Shown here: positions 36,005-45,222 of the stretch, in pieces
Numbering within the stretch: position 1 is the first letter of the stretch
Layout of the letters: each line of letters begins with the position of its first letter
Assembly (NCBI GenBank): GCA_947589245.1
Contig: CANQBD010000003.1
Location: 1 to 64,000 of the forward strand
From: an uncultured Anaeroplasmataceae bacterium
Lineage (GTDB): Bacteria > Bacillota_I > Bacilli_A > Acholeplasmatales > Anaeroplasmataceae
DNA length: 64,000 nt
Direction: 5' to 3'
Position numbers and translations under genes: made by a program
The notes under the pieces: model-generated
The model's input: only the letters and a program-made list of their open reading frames with translations
What the model was told of the DNA's origin: nothing
Database searches by the model: none

Positions 36005-37782
36005 TCATTTATTCCCCCTACTTCTATTAATAATTCATCAGTTTTTTTTGAATATAAATTACCATTCAAACTGTAATAATACTCATTGTCTTCATCAACA
36101 ACAAAAGCGCCAATAGTTTGACCTAAAGCTTTTTCCAAGTCATAAATATAGTCAATTCCTTCATCAATAACGATAATCTGACAATTATTAAAAGCTTCGG
36201 CACTAACTCCTAAAACAGTCATTTCCTTTGCAGCCACATTTAGAATTTTTTTGGTTAACCAAATATTTTGATAATTAATAAAGCCTTCAATATAAACACC
36301 ATTTTTTTCAATATTATAATCCAATTTAACTCTTGTAATATCTATAAAAGAATAATCATCTTCAATTGCCAAACCATAGACATCGACAATATTACTATTA
36401 AAACTTTGGCCTAATTCTTTGGTATAATTTTCATCTAAATACCATTTATAATAGACATTTTTATTGAGAATCATCGCCACATAAAAACTCAAGTTATTAG
36501 TTACATTATCACTATTTTTCACCATAAATGTTTCAGTACTATTTGGTAAATGAACATTAAAATATTCACCTTTTTTTTCATAGACAAGGTCAAATCTTGT
36601 CCAATTATTTTCAGCTCTTTGCCAAACGGCTAAATATTCATTAGTATCAGGATATTTAGGTGGATTTTCAATTGATAAACCTGAATAATATAAAATATTA
36701 TCGATGTAATAATAGTAAACATAGGGTGTCAAATAAACAATAATCTGAAGGTCACTATAAATGTTGTCAAGTGGTGAACTATATCCAACTACTTTATATC
36801 GGTCATCATTGTTAACAAATGACGCTGTTCCACCTGCTTCTACTTCACAAGAGGATAAAAGATTGCCGGTCGTATCTAAAAACTCCACATTATAAGTGGT
36901 TCCATTTAAGGCATAAATTGGAAAAATATCAAGATGATTATCAATATTAGTTAATGAATCAGTCCAACCTAAAAAAATATAACCCTCTATGTGAGGTGCT
37001 TCTGGGGGATTTAAACTACCTCCCTTTGTAACTACTTTATACGCAAGCAATTCATTATTTTTAGTAAAAAAACGAACAACGGCTTGGCCAGATTTATATA
37101 ATATAGCTCGAATATCTAAATCATGATCAGTACTTAATAAATAAGTATCCCAATCATAAAATAAATATGAATCTGGAATATCCGGAGTAAAATATTCAAT
37201 CATTTCACCTGTGATGACATATTTTCTTTTAACTAGCCTTTCTAAAACATAATAATCAATCTTGTAAGTTTTTGTTTCAGACCACATCGGATAAAGCTGG
37301 ACAATTTTCTTTTGACCATCAACATAATCAATAGTTTTGGCCTCATCGGCAAACCAGCCATAAAAATAATAATTATTTTTAATTGGTGGCAAGGAATTTA
37401 AGATTGATGTTGCCGTAAAGATATTAAGCTTTTTATCATCGTAATAATAATAGATGTAATTGTCTCTAATAATTTCTTCATTATAAATAAAAATATCAAA
37501 TTCGTACTGATAGTTTTCAATTAATAATTTTAAGTGCTGTAATCCTATCTCTTTAGTGAATGTTTCACTTAGATCTTCTTCATTAACCACTATATGACGA
37601 CTTTTGTTTTTAGAATATTCTAATCTTAAAACAATTCTATCTAGTCTAAAATCATTTATATTTTGAATGATAGAATTCTCATCACTAGCTATTTTTATAT
37701 TGGTAATTTCATTGGCATTATTACTACATGAAATTAAAAAAATTAATATTAATGAACATAATGCTAAGATAACTCTTTTCAT
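36001..37782 (-). CDS. InlB-type surface lipoprotein, short paralogue
   Basis: A 593-residue lipoprotein (lipobox ISC, cysteine 19) and tandem paralogue of the next gene: the same N-terminal Ig-like segment, then InlB_B-like repeats (TYKIDYYVLERL, SYLFYDWDTYL, QAVVRFFTKNNEL). It stops after only about 80 residues of the LRR-like region, so it looks like a version truncated relative to its 890-residue neighbour. It is the first gene of the three-gene operon, directly facing the LytTR regulator across a 197-base divergent promoter region. GGAGTAAATT precedes the ATG, and the stop is TGA. Confidence 0.84.
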   Translation of the reverse strand: MKRVILALCSLILIFLISCSNNANEITNIKIASDENSIIQNINDFRLDRIVLRLEYSKNKSRHIVVNEEDLSETFTKEIGLQHLKLLIENYQYEFDIFIYNEEIIRDNYIYYYYDDKKLNIFTATSILNSLPPIKNNYYFYGWFADEAKTIDYVDGQKKIVQLYPMWSETKTYKIDYYVLERLVKRKYVITGEMIEYFTPDIPDSYLFYDWDTYLLSTDHDLDIRAILYKSGQAVVRFFTKNNELLAYKVVTKGGSLNPPEAPHIEGYIFLGWTDSLTNIDNHLDIFPIYALNGTTYNVEFLDTTGNLLSSCEVEAGGTASFVNNDDRYKVVGYSSPLDNIYSDLQIIVYLTPYVYYYYIDNILYYSGLSIENPPKYPDTNEYLAVWQRAENNWTRFDLVYEKKGEYFNVHLPNSTETFMVKNSDNVTNNLSFYVAMILNKNVYYKWYLDENYTKELGQSFNSNIVDVYGLAIEDDYSFIDITRVKLDYNIEKNGVYIEGFINYQNIWLTKKILNVAAKEMTVLGVSAEAFNNCQIIVIDEGIDYIYDLEKALGQTIGAFVVDEDNEYYYSLNGNLYSKKTDELLIEVGGINE

Positions 37783-37823
37783 AATTTACTCCATAATACA
37801 TTGATTTATATTGATAAATTTAT

Positions 37824-37852
37824 ATAATATATATTATAATATAAAATGTCAA
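37824..37852 (-). promoter_or_regulatory. Promoter of the 37782 lipoprotein operon
   Basis: TTGACA, 17 bases, TATTAT on the minus strand, about 40 bases before the gene. The TGTAAA repeats lie 34 bases upstream of the -35 box. Confidence 0.7.
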
Positions 37853-37886
37853 TTAATACATAAAAAAATATTTTTTTAGCACCAAA

Positions 37887-37913
37887 TGTAAAAAAAAACA
37901 TTATAATTGTAAA
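37887..37913. promoter_or_regulatory. Putative LytTR operator, divergent-region copy
   Basis: TGTAAA at 37887 and 37908, period 21. It ends 8 bases before the -35 position of the regulator's own promoter (TATAAT at 37945-37950, extended as TTTGTATAAT, with no consensus -35), a classical class-II activator position. Confidence 0.55.
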
Positions 37914-37944
37914 TTATAACTATGCCGAAAAATGAAATATTTTG

Positions 37945-37950
37945 TATAAT
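37945..37950 (+). promoter_or_regulatory. -10 box of the LytTR regulator promoter
   Basis: TATAAT 30 bases before the regulator gene. The -35 slot reads ATGCCG, so the promoter probably needs an activator. Confidence 0.55.
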
Positions 37951-37979
37951 ATATACATATGTATTAGGAGATAAATAAT

Positions 37980-38687
37980 ATGGATGTTATTATATTAGAT
38001 GATGAAAAAGAAACTATAAGTAATTTAGTTGAAATAATTAAAAAATTTGATTCTTCCTGCCAAATTGATATTTTCAATAATTCAAATTCTTTATTTTTAG
38101 CTTTAGAAAAATCAAAGCAGGCTATCGTGTTTTTAGATATCTTTATCCCTTATGAATCAGGAATAGAATTATCTAAAAAAATCAATGAAATGTATTCCCA
38201 TGTTCCAATCATTTTCATAAGTGGCAAGCCTAAAGAAACTTTCGATGTTTACGATGGTAAACACATCTATTTTTTAGAAAAGCCATTTGAAGAACAAAAA
38301 GTTTTTAAAGCCTTAAATTTAGCTCTGGAATATCAATCTAAAGCATTCTTTACTTATAGTAGATTTAAAAGACTCTTTATGATTCCTATAAATGATATAG
38401 TCTATTTTGAATCAAATGGTAGAATCATTCAAATATTTACGACAAATAATAAAGAAATGGATTCTTTCTTTTCGACCCTAGATGATGTTCAAAAAGATTT
38501 AGGATTTCCATTTTTAAGAGCTAATAAATCTTTCTTAATTAATCCATACTATATCGCAGCCATTGGTGGTAATAAGATATTCATCAAAAATATTTCTAAA
38601 AATTCAAGCATTGCTAAAGAAATAAATATTACCAGAAATTATAAAAAGGAAGTTATGGATTATGTACTATCTCATAAACACAATTAA
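37980..38687 (+). CDS. LytTR-family response regulator
   Basis: A 235-residue response regulator. The receiver domain (residues 1-115) has the acidic pair DD at 7-8, the phosphoacceptor aspartate 53 in VFLDIFIP, and lysine in EKPF near residue 102. Residues about 130-230 are a LytTR DNA-binding domain (IPINDIVYFESNGRIIQIF, FLRANKSFLINPYYI). LytTR regulators bind direct repeats spaced about two turns apart and usually activate surface, virulence or peptide genes. It is the first gene on the plus strand in this region, divergent from the lipoprotein operon, with AGGAGATAAATA before the ATG. Its kinase partner overlaps it by 26 bases. Confidence 0.93.
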   Translation: MDVIILDDEKETISNLVEIIKKFDSSCQIDIFNNSNSLFLALEKSKQAIVFLDIFIPYESGIELSKKINEMYSHVPIIFISGKPKETFDVYDGKHIYFLEKPFEEQKVFKALNLALEYQSKAFFTYSRFKRLFMIPINDIVYFESNGRIIQIFTTNNKEMDSFFSTLDDVQKDLGFPFLRANKSFLINPYYIAAIGGNKIFIKNISKNSSIAKEINITRNYKKEVMDYVLSHKHN

Positions 38688-39924
38688 TTATATAATTATG
38701 TTATTATTATTTATCTTCATATTTAAAATTAAAAAACAGAACATTTATAAGCTTATGGCTATAAGTGTTTTTTTTATTGGTCTTATACTCTACTTGACAT
38801 TAGGAAATTTAGAATTGACTATTCAAATCAATAATTATAAATATAATCTTCTTCTTTCCCTAATCTTATCTTTGACCTTATTTAGCATAAGCCTTTGTTT
38901 AGATGATTGGCGGTCATTTTTATTTTGTCTTCTACCATTTTTTACTGATTTAGCAGCTAAGTGTCTATTAAGTAATGCCTTAGGAATTTTATTTAATGAA
39001 GTAAATAAAGCTCAGTACTACTATTGGTCGCCATATCTCTTAATATCAAATAATTTCTTTTATGCCTTCATTTTACTTCTATATTATTTTACAAAACGAA
39101 TAAATAAAGCGGAAGATAATAAGGCCATTTCAATTTTATACATAGTCATTCTAACTATCGAATTAATAAGCTTCTTAATCATCAATTTAAACCTCTTAAA
39201 AACGATATTTTTTGTTCCAGCAGATTATCCAAAAGTTATATTATTAAATGTATTATTTATCATTCTATTCATTACTACTTTATTTGCTATATATTTTATT
39301 CAAAATCTTATTATCAAGAAAAACAATATGATTAATAAATATAATAATGAATTGCTTTTAAATGACTTTAAAAAAATATACATTTCTAAGCAAGAAGAGT
39401 TATTCAAAATGCGGCATGACATTGCTAATATTGTTGAGACTTTAAAAACCTTAGAATCCTTACAAGCTATGGATATTGCTTCTACTCTTTCTAACCAAAT
39501 AAAAGAAATCAAAGATATTTATTTTACTGAAAATGAATTAGTAAATGCCATTTTAGTTCATAAAATTAATTGTGCTAAAGAATTAGGAATTGAAGTAACC
39601 ACCGAAATCAAACTCCAAAAAGACATAAAAATGGCTAATGCTGATCTGATATCATTAATAACAAATTTGTTTGACAATGCGATTGAGGCAGCTAGTAAAA
39701 CTTTGAAAAAAGAAATATATCTTACAATAAATCAAACTGATTCTGCTTTAGAAATTTCTTTCCTAAATACTTATGATAAGGATATAATCATAACAAAAGA
39801 AAATCCTCAGTATCACCAATATGGTCAAAAAATCATCTCTAATATTGTTAAAAAATATAAAGGGCAATTAATTGTTCAACCAAATGATATTGAATATAAA
39901 GTATTTATTATATTAAAACTATAA
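38662..39924 (+). CDS. AgrC-like GHKL sensor histidine kinase
   Basis: A 420-residue membrane kinase: six hydrophobic segments over residues 1-215, a coiled segment, then the phosphoacceptor block FKMRHDIANIVETL (histidine 252) and a GHKL ATPase with N-box NLFDNAIEAA. It matches the HPK10 class (AgrC, ComD), which commonly sense peptides. No AgrB- or AgrD-like gene or precursor peptide is visible nearby, so the signal is unknown. It overlaps the regulator gene; AAGGAAG inside that gene serves as ribosome site. A terminator follows. Confidence 0.9.
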   Translation: MYYLINTINYIIMLLLFIFIFKIKKQNIYKLMAISVFFIGLILYLTLGNLELTIQINNYKYNLLLSLILSLTLFSISLCLDDWRSFLFCLLPFFTDLAAKCLLSNALGILFNEVNKAQYYYWSPYLLISNNFFYAFILLLYYFTKRINKAEDNKAISILYIVILTIELISFLIINLNLLKTIFFVPADYPKVILLNVLFIILFITTLFAIYFIQNLIIKKNNMINKYNNELLLNDFKKIYISKQEELFKMRHDIANIVETLKTLESLQAMDIASTLSNQIKEIKDIYFTENELVNAILVHKINCAKELGIEVTTEIKLQKDIKMANADLISLITNLFDNAIEAASKTLKKEIYLTINQTDSALEISFLNTYDKDIIITKENPQYHQYGQKIISNIVKKYKGQLIVQPNDIEYKVFIILKL

Positions 39925-39931
39925 TTATTTA

Positions 39932-39959
39932 AAACTAATGCTTAAGTATTAGTTTTTTT
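39932..39959 (+). terminator. Terminator of the two-component operon
   Basis: AAACTAAT and ATTAGTTT form a stem followed by TTTTT on the plus strand, just after the kinase stop. Confidence 0.85.
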
Positions 39960-39984
39960 CTTTAGTAATCTAAATTAATAAATA

Positions 39985-40012
39985 AATGCCTTAATCAAAA
40001 TGATTAAGACAT
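39985..40012 (-). terminator. Possible terminator of the FtsX-type gene
   Basis: CTTAATCA and TGATTAAG form a stem on the minus strand about 100 bases beyond the permease stop; the T-rich tail (GCATTTATTTATT) is weak. Confidence 0.4.
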
Positions 40013-40111
40013 CTTTAGAAATTAAAGTTATAATTAAAAATCCTAAAAAACGCTAAATATATTATACTTACACTTGTATTTTATGAAAAATTATGGCTTT
40101 AAAAGATAAGC

Positions 40112-42418
40112 TTATTCTACTGATTTTAAAGATTCAACCATTTCAACCTTATTAGTCAAGAAGGCAAATAGTAAATTAATTAATAAGCTACTACCACATG
40201 TTATAAGAACTGTCCATAAATATGATGTAACATTAATGTGATAAATATAGGCAATTAAAGGATTTTCATTAATGGAAAGCACGGCCACTAAAAGTGGATA
40301 ACCAAATAATAAGCCAATTAAGGCACCAACAAAGGTTAAAAAGATTATTTCAATCATAAATGATGAGGCCACCTCAAAGCGTGAAAAGCCTAAGACCTTC
40401 AAAGTTGCAATATCTTTCACTCTTTCTTTAAAATTAAGTAATGCTAAATTATAAAGAACAACCACAGCCAAAAGAATGGCAAAAATCTTAATTGTTAAAG
40501 TCATCATCTTAATTGAGGAAATAGTATTATTAGCATGTTCACGCATCTCAGCCATCGTTTGAGTTGTTAAAACTCCTGCAATATTTGAAATAGCTGAAGC
40601 TACAGCAGCATTTTGACTAACATCTTCTGTGCTTATCCAAGCTCCTGTTGGCTGATAGTCAATCGCACTAAACCGTGATTTAGAAATAAATAAACCCTGA
40701 CTCACACAAAAATCAACTATTTGATCAACCCTAATCTGATATTTTTGATTATTATAAATAAAGCTTATTTCATCACCAACCCTACAGCCTATTTCAGCAG
40801 CAACACGGGAAGATACAATCAAAGTATCTCGTTCATAGGTCGGAGTAAAAACATGGGCTTCTTCTGGTAATAAGTAAAGGTATGAGGAGATTAAATCTTC
40901 CTTTTCAACATTGATGGAATATTTTGCATACTCATCAACCTCTTTAATACCTGCAATATTTCTTAATTCAGTTTCTTTGCAAGTATAGTCAGCATAGGTA
41001 ACAGAAACATCATAAGGAATGAGATTATCAAGTTCTAAATCTAAACCATAGTTAATCGTATCTTCAATTCCAAACCCGCACACAAGTAATGCACTACAGC
41101 CTAAAACACCTAAGATAACCATTAGGGTTCTACTAATCTTTCGTTTCATATTTCTAAAAGCCATTAAAATTGTTAGCGGTATTTGCTTAAATATTTTAAA
41201 CCTTGCTAAAAAGGTAGTATTCATTTGAACACTATTTTCACCTCTTAAGCTAGCGGCAGGAACCATTTTTAAGCTTTCCCAACAAGCAAAAAGACTAGTT
41301 AAAGCAGTAATGACAATAAGTATGAAAACACTAATCAAATATTCAAACCGGAAAAAAGGTAGGTCAATAGTAGGTAATTGATATAAAATATTATACTTAT
41401 TACCCATGACATTAGGAACAATGATAGGGCCTAAAATAATCCCTAAGATAGAACCTATAAGGCCTAAAACCATAAATATCTTCATATAGTGAAATAATAT
41501 TTGACTATTTTTAAAGCCTAAAGCCTTTAAAATGCCAATATTCTTCGATTCACGATTTATAAGTTGGGATATGGAAGTTAAAATAATTAAAATAGCTACT
41601 AAATAAAAGATAACCGGAAAAATATAAATTAATTGCTTAGCTTGATTAACATCAGCATCAACAGTCATATTAGAAGGTAAATCACTTCTCTTTAAGGCAT
41701 AAACAAAATTATCATCGTTGCCAAACTTATCCTTTACCTCCGGAAAAATATCTAAGCTACCCTTTACTAAAAATTGATTATAGTAACTTTCTAAGAAGCT
41801 ACTTATTAGTTCTTTAGAAAAAAGAGGATTATTCAAAGCTTGAAAAAGACTATTAACTAAAGCATCATAGCCGACATAAATAAAAGCCGGATTATAAGTA
41901 GAATTTTCTAGTGATTCAGGATGAGTCATTGTCCCACTAATTGTTAAATCAATAGCTATATTGAGGCTATTAGTGGATAATGAAACTGGTAACGAATCAC
42001 CAATTTGATAGTTGTTACGCTTAAAAAAATTTTCATCCACAAAAACCATATCAGCATCAATGGAAGCTGTTGAAGTACGATATGGTAAATTTAAGCTAGT
42101 ATCTTTGGCAAAAGTTACAAGATAAATATTGTCACTACCAGATTTAGTAGGAATATAAATTCTTTTTTCATAAATGAGGTCTTTTGTTTTTAAGAATTCT
42201 TCAATTTCTTGATCATATTGTTTAGTCATAATAATGCCATCACACATATTTGACTCACTATAAATTGCTTCTAATCGGGCATCAAAATTTTTATAATTAG
42301 CCCAAATGCCCGTAAATAGAGTTACAGCTAAGGTGGCAATTAAAATAACAGATAAATAAGTTTTAAAATTATTTTTAATTTCTCTTAAAACCTTTGTATT
42401 TAAAACAGAGCCTACCAT
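40112..42418 (-). CDS. FtsX/MacB-type ABC transporter permease
   Basis: A 768-residue permease with an N-terminal membrane helix (LREIKNNFKTYLSVILIATL), a large extracytoplasmic domain, a three-helix FtsX core (about 265-390), a second extracytoplasmic domain and a second FtsX core (about 645-760). This two-core layout is that of Gram-positive peptide-sensing or lipoprotein-related exporters and not of classical importers. The substrate is unknown. The start ATG overlaps the ATPase stop by seven bases, so the pair forms one transporter. It may serve the neighbouring lipoproteins, but nothing in the sequence proves that. Confidence 0.88.
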   Translation of the reverse strand: MVGSVLNTKVLREIKNNFKTYLSVILIATLAVTLFTGIWANYKNFDARLEAIYSESNMCDGIIMTKQYDQEIEEFLKTKDLIYEKRIYIPTKSGSDNIYLVTFAKDTSLNLPYRTSTASIDADMVFVDENFFKRNNYQIGDSLPVSLSTNSLNIAIDLTISGTMTHPESLENSTYNPAFIYVGYDALVNSLFQALNNPLFSKELISSFLESYYNQFLVKGSLDIFPEVKDKFGNDDNFVYALKRSDLPSNMTVDADVNQAKQLIYIFPVIFYLVAILIILTSISQLINRESKNIGILKALGFKNSQILFHYMKIFMVLGLIGSILGIILGPIIVPNVMGNKYNILYQLPTIDLPFFRFEYLISVFILIVITALTSLFACWESLKMVPAASLRGENSVQMNTTFLARFKIFKQIPLTILMAFRNMKRKISRTLMVILGVLGCSALLVCGFGIEDTINYGLDLELDNLIPYDVSVTYADYTCKETELRNIAGIKEVDEYAKYSINVEKEDLISSYLYLLPEEAHVFTPTYERDTLIVSSRVAAEIGCRVGDEISFIYNNQKYQIRVDQIVDFCVSQGLFISKSRFSAIDYQPTGAWISTEDVSQNAAVASAISNIAGVLTTQTMAEMREHANNTISSIKMMTLTIKIFAILLAVVVLYNLALLNFKERVKDIATLKVLGFSRFEVASSFMIEIIFLTFVGALIGLLFGYPLLVAVLSINENPLIAYIYHINVTSYLWTVLITCGSSLLINLLFAFLTNKVEMVESLKSVE

Positions 42419-43113
42419 TCTATATCCTCAATATCTAATGGTTTAGAATTGACCTCATCCTTAATAATTTTACCATCACTTAAATGTATAACACGATCAG
42501 CTACTAACGCAATATTAGCATTATGGGTAACAATGATAACACTTTGATTACCTGTAGAGCTTATTTCCTTGAGAAGTTTCAAAATACTCTTACCAGTCTT
42601 ACTATCTAAGGCTCCAGTTGGTTCATCACATAGTAAAATATCCGGTTTTTTAGCAATAGCTCTAGCAATGCTTACCCTTTGTTGTTCCCCACCACTTAAA
42701 TTTGATGGAAAGTTATAAAGCCGCTTTTCTAAACCAACCATCCTTAATGCTTCTTTTGGATCAATATAATCCTTAGTATGCTCAACTGACAATTTCACAT
42801 TTTCTAAAGCTGTCAAATTGGGCATTAAATTATAAAATTGGAAAACAAAGCCAACATGCTTACGCCTAAACTCAGCTAGTAGCTTATCATTATAGCTAGT
42901 TACATCCTTACCATTTACCATATATGAGCCTGATGTAGCCTTATCCATTCCTCCTAAAATATTTAAAAGAGTGGATTTACCTGCCCCACTAGCCCCCAGT
43001 ATAACAACCATTTCTTTTGCTTCAAGCTTGAATGAAACACCAGCTAAGGCATTAATCAAAGTATCTTTGACACCATAGCTTTTCTGCAAATCAAAAACTT
43101 CAATATAAGCCAC
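42412..43113 (-). CDS. MacB/LolD-type ABC transporter ATP-binding protein
   Basis: About 233 residues: Walker [11 protein letters not shown]-loop [17 protein letters not shown], signature [10 protein letters not shown], Walker [12 protein letters not shown] and switch histidine VTHN. This sequence pattern is characteristic of the MacB/LolD/FtsE subfamily that pairs with FtsX-type permeases. Several starts compete (GTG 43122, GTG 43113, TTG further in); GTG 43113 is best spaced from TGGAGTG. A TATAAT box is at 43151-43156. It is divergent from the HD-domain gene. Confidence 0.92.
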   Translation of the reverse strand: MAYIEVFDLQKSYGVKDTLINALAGVSFKLEAKEMVVILGASGAGKSTLLNILGGMDKATSGSYMVNGKDVTSYNDKLLAEFRRKHVGFVFQFYNLMPNLTALENVKLSVEHTKDYIDPKEALRMVGLEKRLYNFPSNLSGGEQQRVSIARAIAKKPDILLCDEPTGALDSKTGKSILKLLKEISSTGNQSVIIVTHNANIALVADRVIHLSDGKIIKDEVNSKPLDIEDIEW

Positions 43114-43200
43114 CTTAATCACTCCATAATTCTACATAATTCATATCCTAATTATAACACTATTTTTTAATAAAGTATTTATTATTTTTTAAAAAATATA

Positions 43201-43206
43201 TATAAT
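43201..43206 (+). promoter_or_regulatory. -10 box giving a leaderless HD-domain mRNA
   Basis: TATAAT ends six bases before the ATG at 43213, so transcription should start at or next to the start codon. No Shine-Dalgarno sequence is present. Confidence 0.5.
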
Positions 43207-43212
43207 ATACTT

Positions 43213-43716
43213 ATGAAAACAAAATTTATTTTGTCTGGTAATGATTTAGCATTCTTTTTCGAAGAAATCAAAAAAATCATCTATACTAAAGACTATTTAG
43301 AACTTAAAAAATATCACCATCATGGTAAAATATCCACCTATAGCCATTCCATTAAGGTTGCCTATTTAGCTTTTTGCTATGGCAAAAAAAGAAAACTAAA
43401 ATTGAACTATAAAGAACTTATTAGATCAGCTTTACTCCATGATTTATATTTTTATGATTGGCATGATAAACATAATGGTATTCACCTTCATGGGTTATTT
43501 CACCCTAAGAAAGCTGTCAAAAATGCAACTCGACTTTATAATATCAATAAAAAAGAAAAAAGAAATATGGCTCACCACATGTTTCCATTAACCCTAATTC
43601 CCCCAACAACTAAAGCCGGCTGGATTATCTGTCTATGTGATAAAATGGCTACCGCAAAAGATTATAAAGCAATGAAACTTAAAAAAAGAGCCTTAAAAAA
43701 TTTAAAGACCACTTAG
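43213..43716 (+). CDS. HD-domain phosphohydrolase-like protein
   Basis: A 167-residue protein with HD-domain ligands in order: histidine in ISTYSHSIKVAYLAF near residue 45, the HD pair in SALLHDLYFYDW near residue 77, and aspartate in CLCDKMATAKD near residue 147, plus extra histidines (KYHHHG, MAHHMF). HD proteins hydrolyse phosphate esters or cyclic nucleotides; the substrate is unknown. There is no ribosome site, and a TATAAT box sits right before the ATG, so it may be translated from a leaderless transcript. The stop codon lies inside the loop of its own terminator. Confidence 0.82.
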   Translation: MKTKFILSGNDLAFFFEEIKKIIYTKDYLELKKYHHHGKISTYSHSIKVAYLAFCYGKKRKLKLNYKELIRSALLHDLYFYDWHDKHNGIHLHGLFHPKKAVKNATRLYNINKKEKRNMAHHMFPLTLIPPTTKAGWIICLCDKMATAKDYKAMKLKKRALKNLKTT

Positions 43717-43732
43717 TTGGTCTTATTTTTTT
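43705..43732 (+). terminator. Terminator of the HD-domain gene
   Basis: AAGACCA and TGGTCTT form a stem with a TATTTTTTT tail; the TAG stop of the gene lies in the loop. Confidence 0.88.
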
Positions 43733-43774
43733 AAAAGTTAAAGCCTAATTTTAATCAAAATAATATTTTTTCAA

Positions 43775-43801
43775 TAAAAAAAAGGAGCATTTTCATACTC
43801 C
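43775..43801 (-). terminator. Terminator of the 44278 gene
   Basis: GGAGTAT and ATGCTCC form a stem with eight Ts on the minus strand, three bases after the stop. Confidence 0.85.
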
Positions 43802-43804
43802 AAA

Positions 43805-44278
43805 TTAAAATTTAAAATCTAAAGCCTTTACAGAAAGATCTTGCGTAGGACTATCTGTCATAATTTTAAGACCAAAACTAATCATTCTAAAAATATCACC
43901 ACGTAAGAATAGACCAGCCCCAGCTCTCACTCTATCAGCTGAGGTTAGCATAACTGGTGCAAATAAAGGAACCGTATTTTTAGCTTTACAAAGATTGACA
44001 TAGCCAATTCTATCTTGATCAGAAATGTTTGCATAATTAGGAAAAAGGCAAGGAGCTACAACTAAGCCATAAAGCTTATCGGCCTTAGCAAGTAAAATAT
44101 TAGGATAATGACCAACCTTATCATTGATACCAATGATTTTTAAGCTTTTACCAGCTAAAACTTTATCTAAGGTAAATTTTATAGCCATACTTAAAACCTC
44201 TTCAGGAGTTAAAATATCTTCTTTTTGGTATTTAGGAATAAGACCATCAGCCCAAATTGATTCTAAATTATTCTGCAT
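43805..44278 (-). CDS. Uncharacterised 157-residue protein
   Basis: I do not recognise this protein. It is soluble, with no signal peptide or membrane segment. Noticeable stretches are ILTPEEVLSMAIKFTLDKVL, KIIGINDKVGHYPNILLAKAD, a hydrophobic YGLVVAPCLFPNY, and APVMLTSADRVRAGAGLFLRGD. It starts inside the end of the DUF697 gene (overlap of 11 bases), with GAGGATATAG as the ribosome site, so the two are coupled and may work together. It ends at a terminator and is the last gene of its operon. Confidence 0.7.
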   Translation of the reverse strand: MQNNLESIWADGLIPKYQKEDILTPEEVLSMAIKFTLDKVLAGKSLKIIGINDKVGHYPNILLAKADKLYGLVVAPCLFPNYANISDQDRIGYVNLCKAKNTVPLFAPVMLTSADRVRAGAGLFLRGDIFRMISFGLKIMTDSPTQDLSVKALDFKF

Positions 44279-45212
44279 CAACTATATCCTCACTTTCCTT
44301 CTTACGACTAGTGAAGAAACGTACTATTCTTCTTGGAAAGAAAGCAATAGTTTCAGAAACAACCATCGGTAATAATTTTAATGTTTCCTTATACGCTTGA
44401 CGTCTAATATCTTCTTTAGTTATAACTGACCCATCATTAAACAAATAACGGCGACATACACAACCGATTCTTAAAGTCATTAAAGCGTTAGCTGCTCCTT
44501 GAATAACACTTTCTAATATTGTTCCTAAATATGGAATATTATTTAAAACATCCATTGAACTCTTAGGAACAACATCTTCAAGCTTAAGATTTTCTAACCC
44601 TTCCGCAATTAGAGCCGTCCCAAAAACATTGATTGTAAGCTTACTTAAATTCTTCATTGATGGTCTAAAGCCACACTTAATTACCAGCTCTTTAATCATT
44701 TTAACGTTAACAGCAAAGACCGTAATCATATCAAAGCGAGCACTTTGACAGATGGCTGTTGAAATCATAACTGTTTTTGCATCATGAATAATTATTTTAT
44801 TAAGCTGACCCTTAACTGATTTTTCAAAAACATATTGAAGATTAAATAATAATTCTTCTTTATTTTTATATTCACACAATAAAATCTTTTGATCCTGAGG
44901 TAAATCATTACTCTTAACAATATTTTTAGCCACTTTCTTGTAGATAGCAACAGCCTTAGGATTATTCTGATCTAAGGAAGTAGCTATTGATAAGGATGGT
45001 GATTTGATTATGATAATAATTGGTTGGACAATCACTAAATAAAATAATAAAACAAATAGAGCATAAAAACCATATTCTAAATATTCTGAGATTCTTCTTA
45101 GCTTTTCACCAATATTTAAGATTGCACTTATTACCATGAGTAAGAAGAGAATCAAACACCCTATAGCTATTACATAAAATAAAAACCGACTTTTATCTTT
45201 TTTCTTTTTCAT
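44268..45212 (-). CDS. DUF697 family membrane protein
   Basis: A 314-residue protein with two strong transmembrane segments (about residues 8-30 and 45-67), a cytoplasmic middle, and a C-terminal half that fits DUF697 (SARFDMITVFAVNVKMIKEL, LTINVFGTALIAEGLENL, GAANALMTLRIG.CRRYL). DUF697 is often fused to or next to stress GTPases in bacteria; none is here. The ATG at 45212 has a perfect AGGAGG site. It lies ten bases after the pectinesterase gene and overlaps the unknown gene downstream. Confidence 0.82.
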   Translation of the reverse strand: MKKKKDKSRFLFYVIAIGCLILFLLMVISAILNIGEKLRRISEYLEYGFYALFVLLFYLVIVQPIIIIIKSPSLSIATSLDQNNPKAVAIYKKVAKNIVKSNDLPQDQKILLCEYKNKEELLFNLQYVFEKSVKGQLNKIIIHDAKTVMISTAICQSARFDMITVFAVNVKMIKELVIKCGFRPSMKNLSKLTINVFGTALIAEGLENLKLEDVVPKSSMDVLNNIPYLGTILESVIQGAANALMTLRIGCVCRRYLFNDGSVITKEDIRRQAYKETLKLLPMVVSETIAFFPRRIVRFFTSRKKESEDIVDAE

Positions 45213-45222
45213 AATATACCTC

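Noticed and set aside
38662-39924. Agr-type quorum-sensing locus
   Set aside because: The kinase resembles AgrC, but no AgrB protease or AgrD precursor is found on either strand nearby.
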